Assembly: GCF_000518805.1 (NCBI RefSeq)
Contig: NZ_KI912497.1
Coordinates: 198,396-262,395, forward strand
Source of the DNA: Shewanella waksmanii ATCC BAA-643
GTDB lineage: Bacteria > Pseudomonadota > Gammaproteobacteria > Enterobacterales > Shewanellaceae
DNA: 64,000 nucleotides
Reading direction: 5' to 3'
This document shows, piece after piece, positions 8,777-17,123 of this stretch. The notes under the pieces were generated by a model that saw only the letters and a program-made list of their open reading frames with translations, was not told where the DNA came from and made no database searches. Position 1 is the stretch's first letter, and each line of letters opens with the position of its first letter. The position numbers and the translations under genes are program-made.

Positions 8777-8803
8777 CTCTTATTCCCCAATAAGCTATTT
8801 AAA

Positions 8804-9154
8804 TCATTCGCTACAACAAGCTTGTGCTCGTTGTGGCCTTTCTCCCATGGCTTGCAATCTTGCCAAAGGAGCTTTAATAAGTGATTGATTTGCTGAAAAT
8901 GTTTGTTCTAACAACTGTTTTACCCAAGTCGGAATATCGGGGTTCAGGTGATAAAAAACCCACTGGCCTTGGCGTCGGTCAACCAAAATCTGTGCCTTTT
9001 TCAACTGAGCTAAATGACGTGAGATTTTCGGTTGCACTTGCTCGAGCGCTGTCATTAACTCACAAACGCAAAGCTCATTTTCCGCTCTAATTAGCAATAG
9101 GCTTTTAAGCCGAGTCTCATCAGCAAGGGCTTTAAAGAATGTTGTTGGCATCAT
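8804..9154 (-). CDS. arsR: ArsR, arsenite-responsive repressor
   Basis: The 116-residue winged-helix repressor of the ArsR/SmtB family contains the metalloid site motif ELCVCEL (C29 and C31) on the DNA-recognition helix region. An additional vicinal pair, C113-C114, lies at the C-terminus. The CxC motif matches the E. coli type of sensor, in which arsenite bound by three cysteines releases the repressor from DNA. The terminal cysteine pair could supply a third ligand, which is an inference. As first gene of the operon it should regulate itself and the three genes behind it. A palindromic candidate operator lies 54 bp upstream of the start. Confidence 0.95.
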   Translation of the reverse strand: MMPTTFFKALADETRLKSLLLIRAENELCVCELMTALEQVQPKISRHLAQLKKAQILVDRRQGQWVFYHLNPDIPTWVKQLLEQTFSANQSLIKAPLARLQAMGERPQRAQACCSE

Positions 9155-9207
9155 TTCTCACTTAGTCGCATCATATGCAAGCTTCAACATAACATACGAA
9201 AAATCAT

Positions 9208-9227
9208 ATATACGTTATTACGTATAT
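9208..9227. promoter_or_regulatory. arsR: Candidate ArsR operator
   Basis: Eight-base arms ATATACGT and ACGTATAT are separated by four bases, in the intergenic region ahead of arsR. Size, symmetry and position fit an ArsR-family operator overlapping the promoter. No footprint is known to me for this sequence. Confidence 0.6.
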
Positions 9228-9398
9228 GCAAGTTATTTTAAGCAAGAGATAAAAAATTTACGATATTGACCGGTAGATACCGAGACAATCCATTTGATTT
9301 TAAATCAGCAATCTACTATTTACACTATACTTAGCAAGTACTTAGCGGCATAGTTACTCAGGGACCTTTATCAATCATTGCATCAAGGAAAAGCAGGA

Positions 9399-10641
9399 AT
9401 GCCACTCACACACAAATTATTATTTGCTTTAGTCCTGCTAATTCTGAGTGGCTGCGGCCAGTTTAAAGCCCTTAAACAGGAGTTAGTCACCTTAGATAAT
9501 CAATACACTCAGTACCATATTAAGGTTAACGGCCGCCAAAGTAGCGATTCAGTGGTGTTAGTACTACTGAGCCAAGCCCACGCTGAGCAAATTGATGGCT
9601 TTGACGTGATGATAGGCGACAACGATATTGATATTCAGGCTTATAGTCATAGCCAGTTTTTGTTTGTATTTATCGATGAAAACCACGACCTGCGCTTTCA
9701 ACCCAACGAGCGTTACGAATGGCTAGCCCTTGATAGCCAATCCGCCGACACTCCTCTTACACTCGACTTAAACAGCAGCGCAAAAGATTACCCAAAGCAA
9801 TTGGTCGATAAACCGCTACAAAACATCACTAATATGCAAATCACTCAAGCCCGTTTTGACGAAGTTATCCCCCTAAATGACCCAATTTTTTCTCGAGAAT
9901 ATGCACAAATGGGCTTGTGGAAACCGATTAGTCATATCCAGAATGGCTATACCGGACTGTTTTTTCTTGAGCCATACCATACGAGTAAAATCCCAGTCAT
10001 TTTGGTCCATGGTATGGCAGGTAGTGCCGCAGATTTCGCTCCGCTTGTGGCTAATATAGATCAAGAGAAATATCAAATTTGGGTGTTCAATTATCCCAGT
10101 GGTTTACCCTTGCTAATGATTGCCAAAGGGCTCGACAACTTAATCAATATTACCCGAGCTAAGTATCAATTTAGCCAGGCACATATTGTCGGTCATAGTA
10201 TGGGGGGGCTTAGTGAGTAAGCGGTACCTTAACCATTGTTACCCCACTGCAAGTTGCCCTGAAATCCTCAGTTTTAGCTCAATATCTTCGCCTTTCCTTG
10301 GGGTTAAATCAGCGCAATACGGTGTGGACTATGCGCCAGTTGCTATTCCTGCTTGGCATGATTTACTGCCAGAGAGTCAGCTTATCTCTGAGCTGTTTAC
10401 GCCAAATAAAGCTGCACCACACATGCTAAGCTTTGGCTACAAAATCTCAGGGGTGATTAATCAGCAAAGCGGAGATGGCGTGATCAACCTCAGTAGTCAA
10501 CTTGCCCCCCAAGCACAGCGGCAAGCGATAAAGGTTCGAGGTTATAATGATGACCATGTCAGCATTTTAGCCAATGAAGAGCTCGCACAAGATATCATGC
10601 AATTTTGGCAACAGATCGAGAGCACTAACACTGAGCAATAA
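9399..10641 (+). pseudogene. Alpha/beta-hydrolase lipoprotein, frameshifted at a G7 run
   Basis: The 5' part encodes a lipoprotein signal (hydrophobic stretch, then lipobox LSGC) and a hydrolase domain with PVILVHGMAGSA (oxyanion region, near 10000). The nucleophile elbow is GHSMGG. Right at that elbow the frame meets a stop after GGLSE. The +1-shifted frame continues directly with LVSKRYL and a full C-terminal half to 10641, ending with a DDHVSI motif that could carry the catalytic histidine. The switch lies in a run of seven G at 10202-10208. With six G the two halves fuse into one product of about 413 residues. I chose the ATG at 9399 over the upstream TTG at 9378 because it begins the signal peptide cleanly. 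The alternatives are a sequencing error, phase variation or true loss. Confidence 0.8.
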
Positions 10642-10677
10642 TCTTCGTGGCAATAGTACGACTATGGTTCAGGTAAT

Positions 10678-10705
10678 AAAAAAGCGAGCAGAGGCTCGCT
10701 TTTTT
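10678..10705. terminator. Bidirectional terminator between hydrolase and pmbA
   Basis: AAAAAAGCGAGC and GCTCGCTTTTTT arms with a four-base loop lie between the convergent ends of the hydrolase (10641) and pmbA (10726). It can serve both. Confidence 0.9.
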
Positions 10706-10725
10706 ATATTGCAGGTATTTGTTGT

Positions 10726-12066
10726 CTAGCTGCCAGCTATTTTCATGCTTTCTAGCAAAATACCGCCTGTACGAATAGATGAGCGTAAGTCTCTATCATG
10801 GCTTACGGCGACGATATTGCGATACATATCTTTTAGATTGCCAGCAATGGTAATTTCTTCCACAGGATATTGGATCACCCCATTCTCAACATAAAAACCG
10901 GCAGCGCCGCGAGAATAGTCGCCGGTAACGGCGTTGACACCTTGGCCCATGACTTCAGTCACAATAAGCCCTGTGCCCATCTGCTTAATCAGCTCTGCAA
11001 AACTCTGATCGGTGTGGCTTAACGTCCAGTTATAAATACCACCAGCATGGCCAGTATTAGTCATGTTCAACTTACGCGCTGAATAGCTGGTTAATAGATA
11101 ACTACTCAATATGCCATTGTCGATAATATTACGCTCTTGGGTAGCAACGCCTTCACTATCGTAATAACTACTGGCTAAACCACCCAATAAATGAGGCTGC
11201 TCATTAATGGTAAACCACTCTGGGAAAATCTGTGTATTGAGCGAGTCTTGTAAAAAGCTCGACTTACGATATAGGCTGCTACCACTAATCGCGCCAACGA
11301 GATGCCCCATTAAGCCTGTGGCAATATCTGGTGCCAATAACACAGGCAACTGTGTCGTCGGAATTTTACGGCCTCCAAGGCGAGACAAGGTTTTTGCAGC
11401 AGCTTTTTCTCCCACTTGTTGCGGGGTCCACAAATCGGCAAATTTACGCGCGACACTGTAGTCGTAGTCACGTTGCATCTGCTCATCTTGTTCACCAATC
11501 ACCACACAGCTTAGGCTATAACGAGAACTTGCATAACCGTTAAGGAAACCATGGCTATTGCCGTAGACCTTCATCCCCACATGGGCATTGGCACTGGCAC
11601 CATCTGAGTTGGTGATTCTACTATCACTATCAAGTGCTGCAGCCTCGGCTTGCACAGCTAGCGCTTCGAGATCTGCTGGAGAAAGTGACTCAGGATGATA
11701 AAGATCTAAGTCTTTAATCTCTGTCGCCATAAGATCAGTGTCAGCTAAGCCATTAAAACTATCTTCAGAAGTAAATTTAGCAATGTCATCAGCTGCTTTT
11801 ACGGCGCGCGCAATGGCATCGGGGCTTAAGTCAGAGGTGGACGAGCTACCCTTACAATTACCACGGAACAGAGTAATGCCTAATGCACCGTCTTTATTAA
11901 ACTCTACCGTTTCTACCTCTTTTAATCGGGTAGAAACCGACAAGCCTTGTTGCTTACTAATAGCAACCTCGGCACCGGTTGTCCCTAACTTTGCGGCGTA
12001 CTCTAACGCAATGGCAACCGCATCTTTTAACGAATCTAATTCCAACTGAATGCTATCTGAAGACAC
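10726..12066 (-). CDS. pmbA: PmbA/TldE, partner subunit of the TldD metalloprotease
   Basis: The 446-residue protein has the PmbA pattern: a central GLMGHLVGAISGSSLYRKSSFL region and the C-terminal RGAAGFYVENGVIQYPVEEITIAGNL. It lacks the HExxxH zinc motif, as expected for TldE, which pairs with TldD to form the active protease. The complex processes modified peptides such as microcin B17 and is linked to CcdA turnover in E. coli. The tldD gene itself lies at 20.8-22.2 kb in this window, about 9 kb away. pmbA is divergent from darP (yjgA), an arrangement conserved in many gammaproteobacteria, with a shared promoter region at 12067-12268. Confidence 0.95.
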   Translation of the reverse strand: MSSDSIQLELDSLKDAVAIALEYAAKLGTTGAEVAISKQQGLSVSTRLKEVETVEFNKDGALGITLFRGNCKGSSSTSDLSPDAIARAVKAADDIAKFTSEDSFNGLADTDLMATEIKDLDLYHPESLSPADLEALAVQAEAAALDSDSRITNSDGASANAHVGMKVYGNSHGFLNGYASSRYSLSCVVIGEQDEQMQRDYDYSVARKFADLWTPQQVGEKAAAKTLSRLGGRKIPTTQLPVLLAPDIATGLMGHLVGAISGSSLYRKSSFLQDSLNTQIFPEWFTINEQPHLLGGLASSYYDSEGVATQERNIIDNGILSSYLLTSYSARKLNMTNTGHAGGIYNWTLSHTDQSFAELIKQMGTGLIVTEVMGQGVNAVTGDYSRGAAGFYVENGVIQYPVEEITIAGNLKDMYRNIVAVSHDRDLRSSIRTGGILLESMKIAGS

Positions 12067-12268
12067 AAATTTACTCTGTAGGTAACTGACAATGGCGTTA
12101 GCATAACAAACCCGCTAAACGATCACATTAAATAACTGGCTCGCTCATTGCAATTCTCCGCTTAAACCTAGGTGGACTCACTGCGATTGAAAATTTTCCT
12201 ATCAGTCAGTTAGGCGAAATTCTGACTAAATGGTATTATTACTACAGTTATTGTTAGAGATTTTAAAT

Positions 12269-12808
12269 ATGAATATTGTTGGCGACTCCGAACACTTTAA
12301 ACAACCTTTCGACCATGACGAAGATTACGTCAGCCGCGCAGATGCAAAACGAGAAATTGCGATTTACCAAGACTTAGGTAAACAGCTGGTTGTATTAAGT
12401 AAGAGTCAAATCAAAAAGCTTAACCTTGATGAGTTAATTTATGACAACCTCATGAAGGCTAAAACCATCAAGATCAACACCGAAGCCCACCGACGCCATC
12501 TTCAATATATTGGCAAACTGATGCGCGGCGTTGACATAGAGCAACTGCAAGCAGATTTAAAGAATGTGCTTAATCAAAACCGTAATGAGAGCTCAAAGCA
12601 AAATGTTGCAGAGAAACTTAAAGATCAATTACTTGAACAAGGCGATGGCGCCATTCAAGAACTGATCGAAGCCCATCCACAACTTGAACGTCAAAAACTG
12701 CGTCAACTTGTCAGGCAAAGTAAAAAAGAGCTTGAGAAAAAGCCTGAAGCAGTGTCAAAATCAGCAACAGAGTTAGTAAAATACTTACTGGCCGAAACAA
12801 CAAAATAA
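12269..12808 (+). CDS. darP: DarP (YjgA), 50S ribosome assembly factor
   Basis: The 179-residue protein, mostly helical and charged, carries the family core VSRADAKREIAIYQDLGKQL followed by LVVLSKSQIKKL and AHRRHLQYIGKLMR. In E. coli the homologue (formerly YjgA, DUF615) binds the late 50S precursor near the peptidyl transferase centre. I start at the ATG at 12269. The longer in-frame version adds 13 hydrophobic residues that do not belong to the family. The long C-terminal helix is rich in Lys, Glu and Gln. It is divergent from pmbA, a conserved pairing. Confidence 0.93.
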   Translation: MNIVGDSEHFKQPFDHDEDYVSRADAKREIAIYQDLGKQLVVLSKSQIKKLNLDELIYDNLMKAKTIKINTEAHRRHLQYIGKLMRGVDIEQLQADLKNVLNQNRNESSKQNVAEKLKDQLLEQGDGAIQELIEAHPQLERQKLRQLVRQSKKELEKKPEAVSKSATELVKYLLAETTK

Positions 12809-12812
12809 TCTT

Positions 12813-12837
12813 TGGCTCGCACACTATTAGCGAGCCA
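12813..12837 (+). terminator. Possible terminator after darP
   Basis: TGGCTCGC and GCGAGCCA arms (8 bp) enclose a nine-base loop just after the darP stop. The downstream sequence is pyrimidine-rich with six T about 10 bp later. The T-tract is displaced, so confidence is moderate. Confidence 0.5.
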
Positions 12838-12871
12838 CCTTTCCTTTTTTAGTGTCACAAGGATGTTGCTT

Positions 12872-15409
12872 ATGCGACTGATAACTAAAACGCTTTTCTT
12901 GCACCTATCTCTACTTACCTTATTAATTCTCGGTGGTTGTAATGGCTCAGCCGACGGCACCGATCCTGGTGGCGGAGAAGGGGAAGAAAACTATACCCTG
13001 TCGCTTAGCTATAAGACTGTGGTCGAGGGGCAATGCGACGAGCCAACCGACAATATCAGTTTTGCACAAGGCGCTAGCATCTGTGTTGCAGCGACGCTGA
13101 AAAATAACAATAGCAACCAAAGTGGCGCACTCATTAGTTTTAGCACCACTTTAGGTGAGCTGTCCCCTACCACCAAACTCACTGACAGTAGTGGTGTTGC
13201 TGAGGTCATTTTAGGTGATAGCACAGCTTCTATTGGCGCTGGAACGGTAACGGCGAGTTTCACCCCAAGCAATACAGATATCACCACACTGACCGCCACT
13301 AAAAATTTCGAGTTTATTAATAGCGGTACAGCCCCAGAACAACAACCGAAATTCAGCGCAGGCGTGGTCAATAATGGCGTTGCTGTCACTCAGTTTAAAA
13401 TTGGCGAGACTGTACAACTGCAAGCATTGTTTGTTGACGCCGAAAGCATCGGTATTGCTAATCAGCAAGTCACTTTTAGTGCGGGCAATGCCACTTTGTC
13501 GCCCAGCAGCACCTTAACTAACGCCCAAGGATTAGCCCAAGTTAGTTATACCCCACAAGACAGTGAACTTGGTGCAGCCAGCCTAAATGCAACACTAGAC
13601 TATGACGGCACTAACTATCAATCAAACAGCCTATATGAAGTATTGCCTAGTGATGCTATCGGCGATGATGGCGAGATAAAAATTGGCCACTTTGATAGTA
13701 ACAACCAGTTTATCGACGGCGAACTAGGGACCACATTAACTGACACTAATGGTCAATATGTAATCAGTGCAGGTGGCAGTTTTGGCGTGTTTGCCGACAT
13801 TATCAGTCAAGCACAAGATGGCTCAATTACTCGCCTACAAACACCCACCTCGGTGAGCTTTACCTCGGACTGTGTTGCCAGTAACAATGCCAGTATTGAT
13901 ACCCCGGTAACGTCATTATCTGGTACTGCTAACTCAACATTCCAAGATACCAGTTGCAGTGGTAACAGCGAACGTGATGATATTATTGTTGCCACTACTC
14001 AGGTAGGCAACCAAACCTTGTCGGCAAGTTTAGCGTTTACGTTATCTCGTCAAACTTTGGCTAGCTTGAGCTTTATCTCGGCTGAGCCTACCAATATCCG
14101 CATTAAAGGTGCTGGAGGGACGGGTAGCAGTGAATCATCATTAGTCACCTTTATGGTCACCAGCGCCAATGGCCAACCTGCAGCTCAGCAACAAGTTAAT
14201 TTTGAACTCGATACCGTGGTCGGTGGATTGTCTTTCTCAAATGGCGAACCTAGCGCATCAGGGTTAACAAATTCAGCCGGTCTTGCCAGTATTCGCGTAT
14301 TAGCCGGCACCGTGCCGACACCAGTTCGCGTTGTTGCTTCTGCCACCGATGCAGATACTGGTGATACCATCACCAGTCAGTCTGAGCAATTGACGGTCAA
14401 CACAGGCTTACCACAACAGTTAGGCTTTAGCCTCAGTAGCAGTATTCTAAACCCCGAAGCCGATAGCTATAACGGTGAAACCGCCACGCTGACGGCCTAT
14501 GCTTCTGACAGCTTTGGTAACCCAGCACCCGATGACACTACAATCAACTTTACCGCTGAAGGCGGCCAAATCGTATCAAGTTGTTTAACCGTCAATGGCC
14601 GCTGTAGCGTGGAATGGACCTCTGCAGACCCTCGAGTGCCAGACCATCGTATCACCGTATTAGCTTATGCACTGGGTCATGAAACCTTTTTCGACACCAA
14701 TGGCAATAACATCTTTGATGATGCCGATGGTGCAGCGGTAGATGCCTGCCTTGATAACAATGGCAGTGCCATTGCCTGTAGTGGTAATGGTATGGACATA
14801 GAAACCTATCGCGAAGGCGGCTTTAGTGATTTACCTGATGCGTTTAGAGATGATGATGAAACTGGCCTCTATACTGATGGCGAAAAGTTCTTTAATACCG
14901 CAGGCAACACTGAATATCAAACTCAAGATGGTTTATTCAATGGCCCCCAGTGTGAAGGAAGCTTATGTGGAACAGGACAAGCTAATAAAACCTACATTCG
15001 CAAAGCCTTAGTCATGACGATGTCTGGCTCTCACGCAAACTTTATTGTGTGGCAGGATAGCACTAAGATTATCGATACCACCGACGGCACCAATAATCCC
15101 GCTACCGCGATAGCCCCAGGCACCAGCTCAAACTTTACGGTACAGTTCTTTGATAGTGCGGGGCAAATAATGCCTGCCGACTCAAGCTTATCGGTTACAG
15201 CCAGCACGGGGACGCTCATCTTTACGCCGTTTACCGTACCCAATGCGACGCGAGCTGGGGGTAACACAACCGGCTTTACTGTGGTCAACGATATCGATCC
15301 TGGTAGCAGTGGCGAGCCGAGTAAAACCAGTACAGTTGGGATAGAAGTCGTGACACCAAAAGGCAATCAATCTCAAACTGGCTTTAATGTCACCTTGACG
15401 GGTACTTAA
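12872..15409 (+). CDS. Large lipoprotein with repeated bacterial Ig-like domains
   Basis: From the ATG at 12872 (AAGGA 8 bp upstream) the product is about 845 residues. It has a lipoprotein signal and lipobox LGGC, then a Gly/Glu/Asp-rich linker and at least four to five Big-1/invasin-like Ig units. Each ends in the type of phrase seen as LTDSSGVAEV, LTNAQGLAQV and LTNSAGLASI. A region at about residues 590-720 is rich in Asp, Asn and Gly (FDTNGNNIFDDADG), which suggests calcium-binding loops. Such proteins usually extend from the outer membrane and serve in adhesion or surface structure. No binding partner is visible. A terminator follows. Longer in-frame starts exist upstream (TTG 12812) but lie within a stem-loop. 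Confidence 0.85.
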   Translation: MRLITKTLFLHLSLLTLLILGGCNGSADGTDPGGGEGEENYTLSLSYKTVVEGQCDEPTDNISFAQGASICVAATLKNNNSNQSGALISFSTTLGELSPTTKLTDSSGVAEVILGDSTASIGAGTVTASFTPSNTDITTLTATKNFEFINSGTAPEQQPKFSAGVVNNGVAVTQFKIGETVQLQALFVDAESIGIANQQVTFSAGNATLSPSSTLTNAQGLAQVSYTPQDSELGAASLNATLDYDGTNYQSNSLYEVLPSDAIGDDGEIKIGHFDSNNQFIDGELGTTLTDTNGQYVISAGGSFGVFADIISQAQDGSITRLQTPTSVSFTSDCVASNNASIDTPVTSLSGTANSTFQDTSCSGNSERDDIIVATTQVGNQTLSASLAFTLSRQTLASLSFISAEPTNIRIKGAGGTGSSESSLVTFMVTSANGQPAAQQQVNFELDTVVGGLSFSNGEPSASGLTNSAGLASIRVLAGTVPTPVRVVASATDADTGDTITSQSEQLTVNTGLPQQLGFSLSSSILNPEADSYNGETATLTAYASDSFGNPAPDDTTINFTAEGGQIVSSCLTVNGRCSVEWTSADPRVPDHRITVLAYALGHETFFDTNGNNIFDDADGAAVDACLDNNGSAIACSGNGMDIETYREGGFSDLPDAFRDDDETGLYTDGEKFFNTAGNTEYQTQDGLFNGPQCEGSLCGTGQANKTYIRKALVMTMSGSHANFIVWQDSTKIIDTTDGTNNPATAIAPGTSSNFTVQFFDSAGQIMPADSSLSVTASTGTLIFTPFTVPNATRAGGNTTGFTVVNDIDPGSSGEPSKTSTVGIEVVTPKGNQSQTGFNVTLTGT

Positions 15410-15434
15410 CCGCTAACGGATTTCGCAATAATCT

Positions 15435-15472
15435 AATACCAATCAAAGTCATACTTTGGTTGGTATTTTTTT
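15435..15472 (+). terminator. Terminator of the Ig-like lipoprotein gene
   Basis: Fourteen-base arms (AATACCAATCAAAG against its near-complement, one G-U pair) enclose a five-base loop and end in a T-tract. Confidence 0.9.
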
Positions 15473-15559
15473 AACTAAAACCTAGCCTTTACTCTGATTC
15501 AAATAATTTGCTATATCGTTATAATCTCGCGGTCTAAACGCAAAAATAAAGGAACTATC

Positions 15560-15961
15560 ATGCGCTTACCGTTACTTACTACCGCTATTGCTATCACTAC
15601 ACTACTGACAGCTTGTGCCGCGACACCACCGCGCGTCGCCCAAGAAAAAACCGTTGAAATCGAAGGCCAAACCATCAAATTTGGTGGTCAATATGATGAA
15701 GAAAAAAATCAACTTAAACTAACGGTCAATGGCGAGCCCCTAATGCAAGGCCGCTTTCCTCCTTACACCCCCACACAGAACTTCAATGCCAAATATGGTG
15801 ACATTCGCATCAAAAGTGCCTGTTACTTTGGTTCAGTGTTAGGAAATCAAGGCGGAGCGTTTGGTGCCATTGCCGGTGCGATTCAAGCGAGTAAATCATC
15901 CAGTGCCGATAAATGTGAAATTATCGTTGCTGGCGACACAGTAGAGACACTGTACTTCTAA
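15560..15961 (+). CDS. Small lipoprotein, function unknown
   Basis: The 133-residue protein begins with a hydrophobic signal and lipobox LLTAC (cysteine at about residue 19). The mature part has a lysine/glutamate-rich half and then a small Gly/Ala-rich segment (FGSVLGNQGGAFGAIAGAI) that could be a short membrane-inserted or glycine-zipper-like stretch. Two further cysteines (one in SACYFG, one in DKCEI) could form a disulfide. I do not recognise a family. A ribosome binding site AAAGGAAC precedes the ATG. It converges on the exporter operon and has about 150 bp of its own upstream region after the Ig-like gene's terminator. Confidence 0.75.
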   Translation: MRLPLLTTAIAITTLLTACAATPPRVAQEKTVEIEGQTIKFGGQYDEEKNQLKLTVNGEPLMQGRFPPYTPTQNFNAKYGDIRIKSACYFGSVLGNQGGAFGAIAGAIQASKSSSADKCEIIVAGDTVETLYF

Positions 15962-15991
15962 CAAGGCAGCGACACGAGTGCCTAAGTAGAT

Positions 15992-16016
15992 GTCACTGCT
16001 TATTACGAGCAGTGAC
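15992..16016. repeat. Inverted repeat at the end of the exporter operon
   Basis: Nine-base arms GTCACTGCT and AGCAGTGAC with a seven-base spacer overlap the stop codon of the second permease. There is no T-tract on either strand, so its role as a terminator for the convergent genes is uncertain. Confidence 0.35.
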
Positions 16017-17123
16017 CCCCCACCAACTCAGCGCTAGAAACAACCCAAATAGCCCCCATAGGTGCCACCACATTGGCATAATGCTAGACCAATCTGCGCC
16101 CATTTGATTCAGTGTTAGCATGCCTTGAATCGCTGGAATGGCTGGCAATAAATCAGCGATAACCAACAAAGCTGTGGGGATCAGTTCTACTGGCCAAACA
16201 AAGCCAGACACGAATAAGATCGGCATTGAGATAAGCAGTAGCACCTGAGTCGGTAAATCTCTCCGGCTAAATAGACAACTAAACGCTATTCCTGCCGCTG
16301 CTGTAGCCAATATGAATGGCAGTAAAAATAAACAGACAGCTTGCCAACTCGCTTGTACGCTCACATCGTAGATGTAGTAACAATAGCCGACATAAAATGC
16401 ACTGAACATAAAATAAATAGCGCTGAATACTGTCAGCCTGGCACTAATTAACATCCACGGCGATAAGCCTTGCCAGTAGCCTTTGCGCCCCCACTGTCCG
16501 GCCCCCAGTATGCTCGCACCAATCAATAGCGTTTGATGTAGCACGAGCAGCAACACGCCTGGCACCACATAAGGCGTATAACCCAAACTAGGGTTAAAAG
16601 CCGGCACACTGTTAAGCACAATCGGATTGAGTTGTTCGTTGACGACCGCAGCGCTTGTGCCACTAGCCAGCAAACCTTTAAATTACACCCATTTAGCCAT
16701 ATCAATGCCGACACTGACTAAGCCTTCGGCAACAGCCGAGTAAATAAGAAAATAGTTAGCATCGCCACCGTAAACTAAGGTCACGCCCTTACCTTGCAGC
16801 AGATCTGCACGAAAACGGGGCGGGATAACCAGTAATCCATGGGCTCTACCAGTTTCAATCCAACGTTGTGCAGACTCAATACTGGTCACTTCGCCAACGA
16901 CAGATAACTTCGGGCTGGTGTCGGCATAGCGCACCATCTTACGACTTAAGCTCGACTTGTCTAAATCCACCACCACCAACCGCTGCTCTGTGGGCACTTG
17001 GTTGAGATAAGGCAGCGGATACAATACCGAATAGAATAACACCCCGCCAAATAGGGTAATTGCAATCGCTTTGTCGGTGACAATAGCGCGAAAGTCAGCC
17101 AACATACATTGCCAGAACGTCAT
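15993..17123 (-). pseudogene. ABC-2 permease (YhhJ/YbhR-like) with an in-frame stop
   Basis: Reading from the ATG at 17123 the protein runs 146 residues to MAKWV and stops at TAA (16685-16683). The same frame then continues without interruption from FKGLLASGTS to 15993, giving a fused length of about 376 residues, normal for an ABC-2 permease of this family. The front part has one N-terminal membrane segment and the periplasmic domain (VVVDLDKSSLSRKM). The rear part has about five hydrophobic segments including GASILGAGQWGRKGYW. A single base change, for instance AAA to TAA, would explain the stop. The gene overlaps the preceding permease by four bases (ATGA). Whether the two halves work as separate peptides or the gene is dead cannot be decided here. 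Confidence 0.82.

Noticed and set aside
12812..12871. Longer start of the Ig-like lipoprotein
   Set aside because: It uses a TTG inside a probable terminator and places about 20 non-signal residues before the lipoprotein signal.
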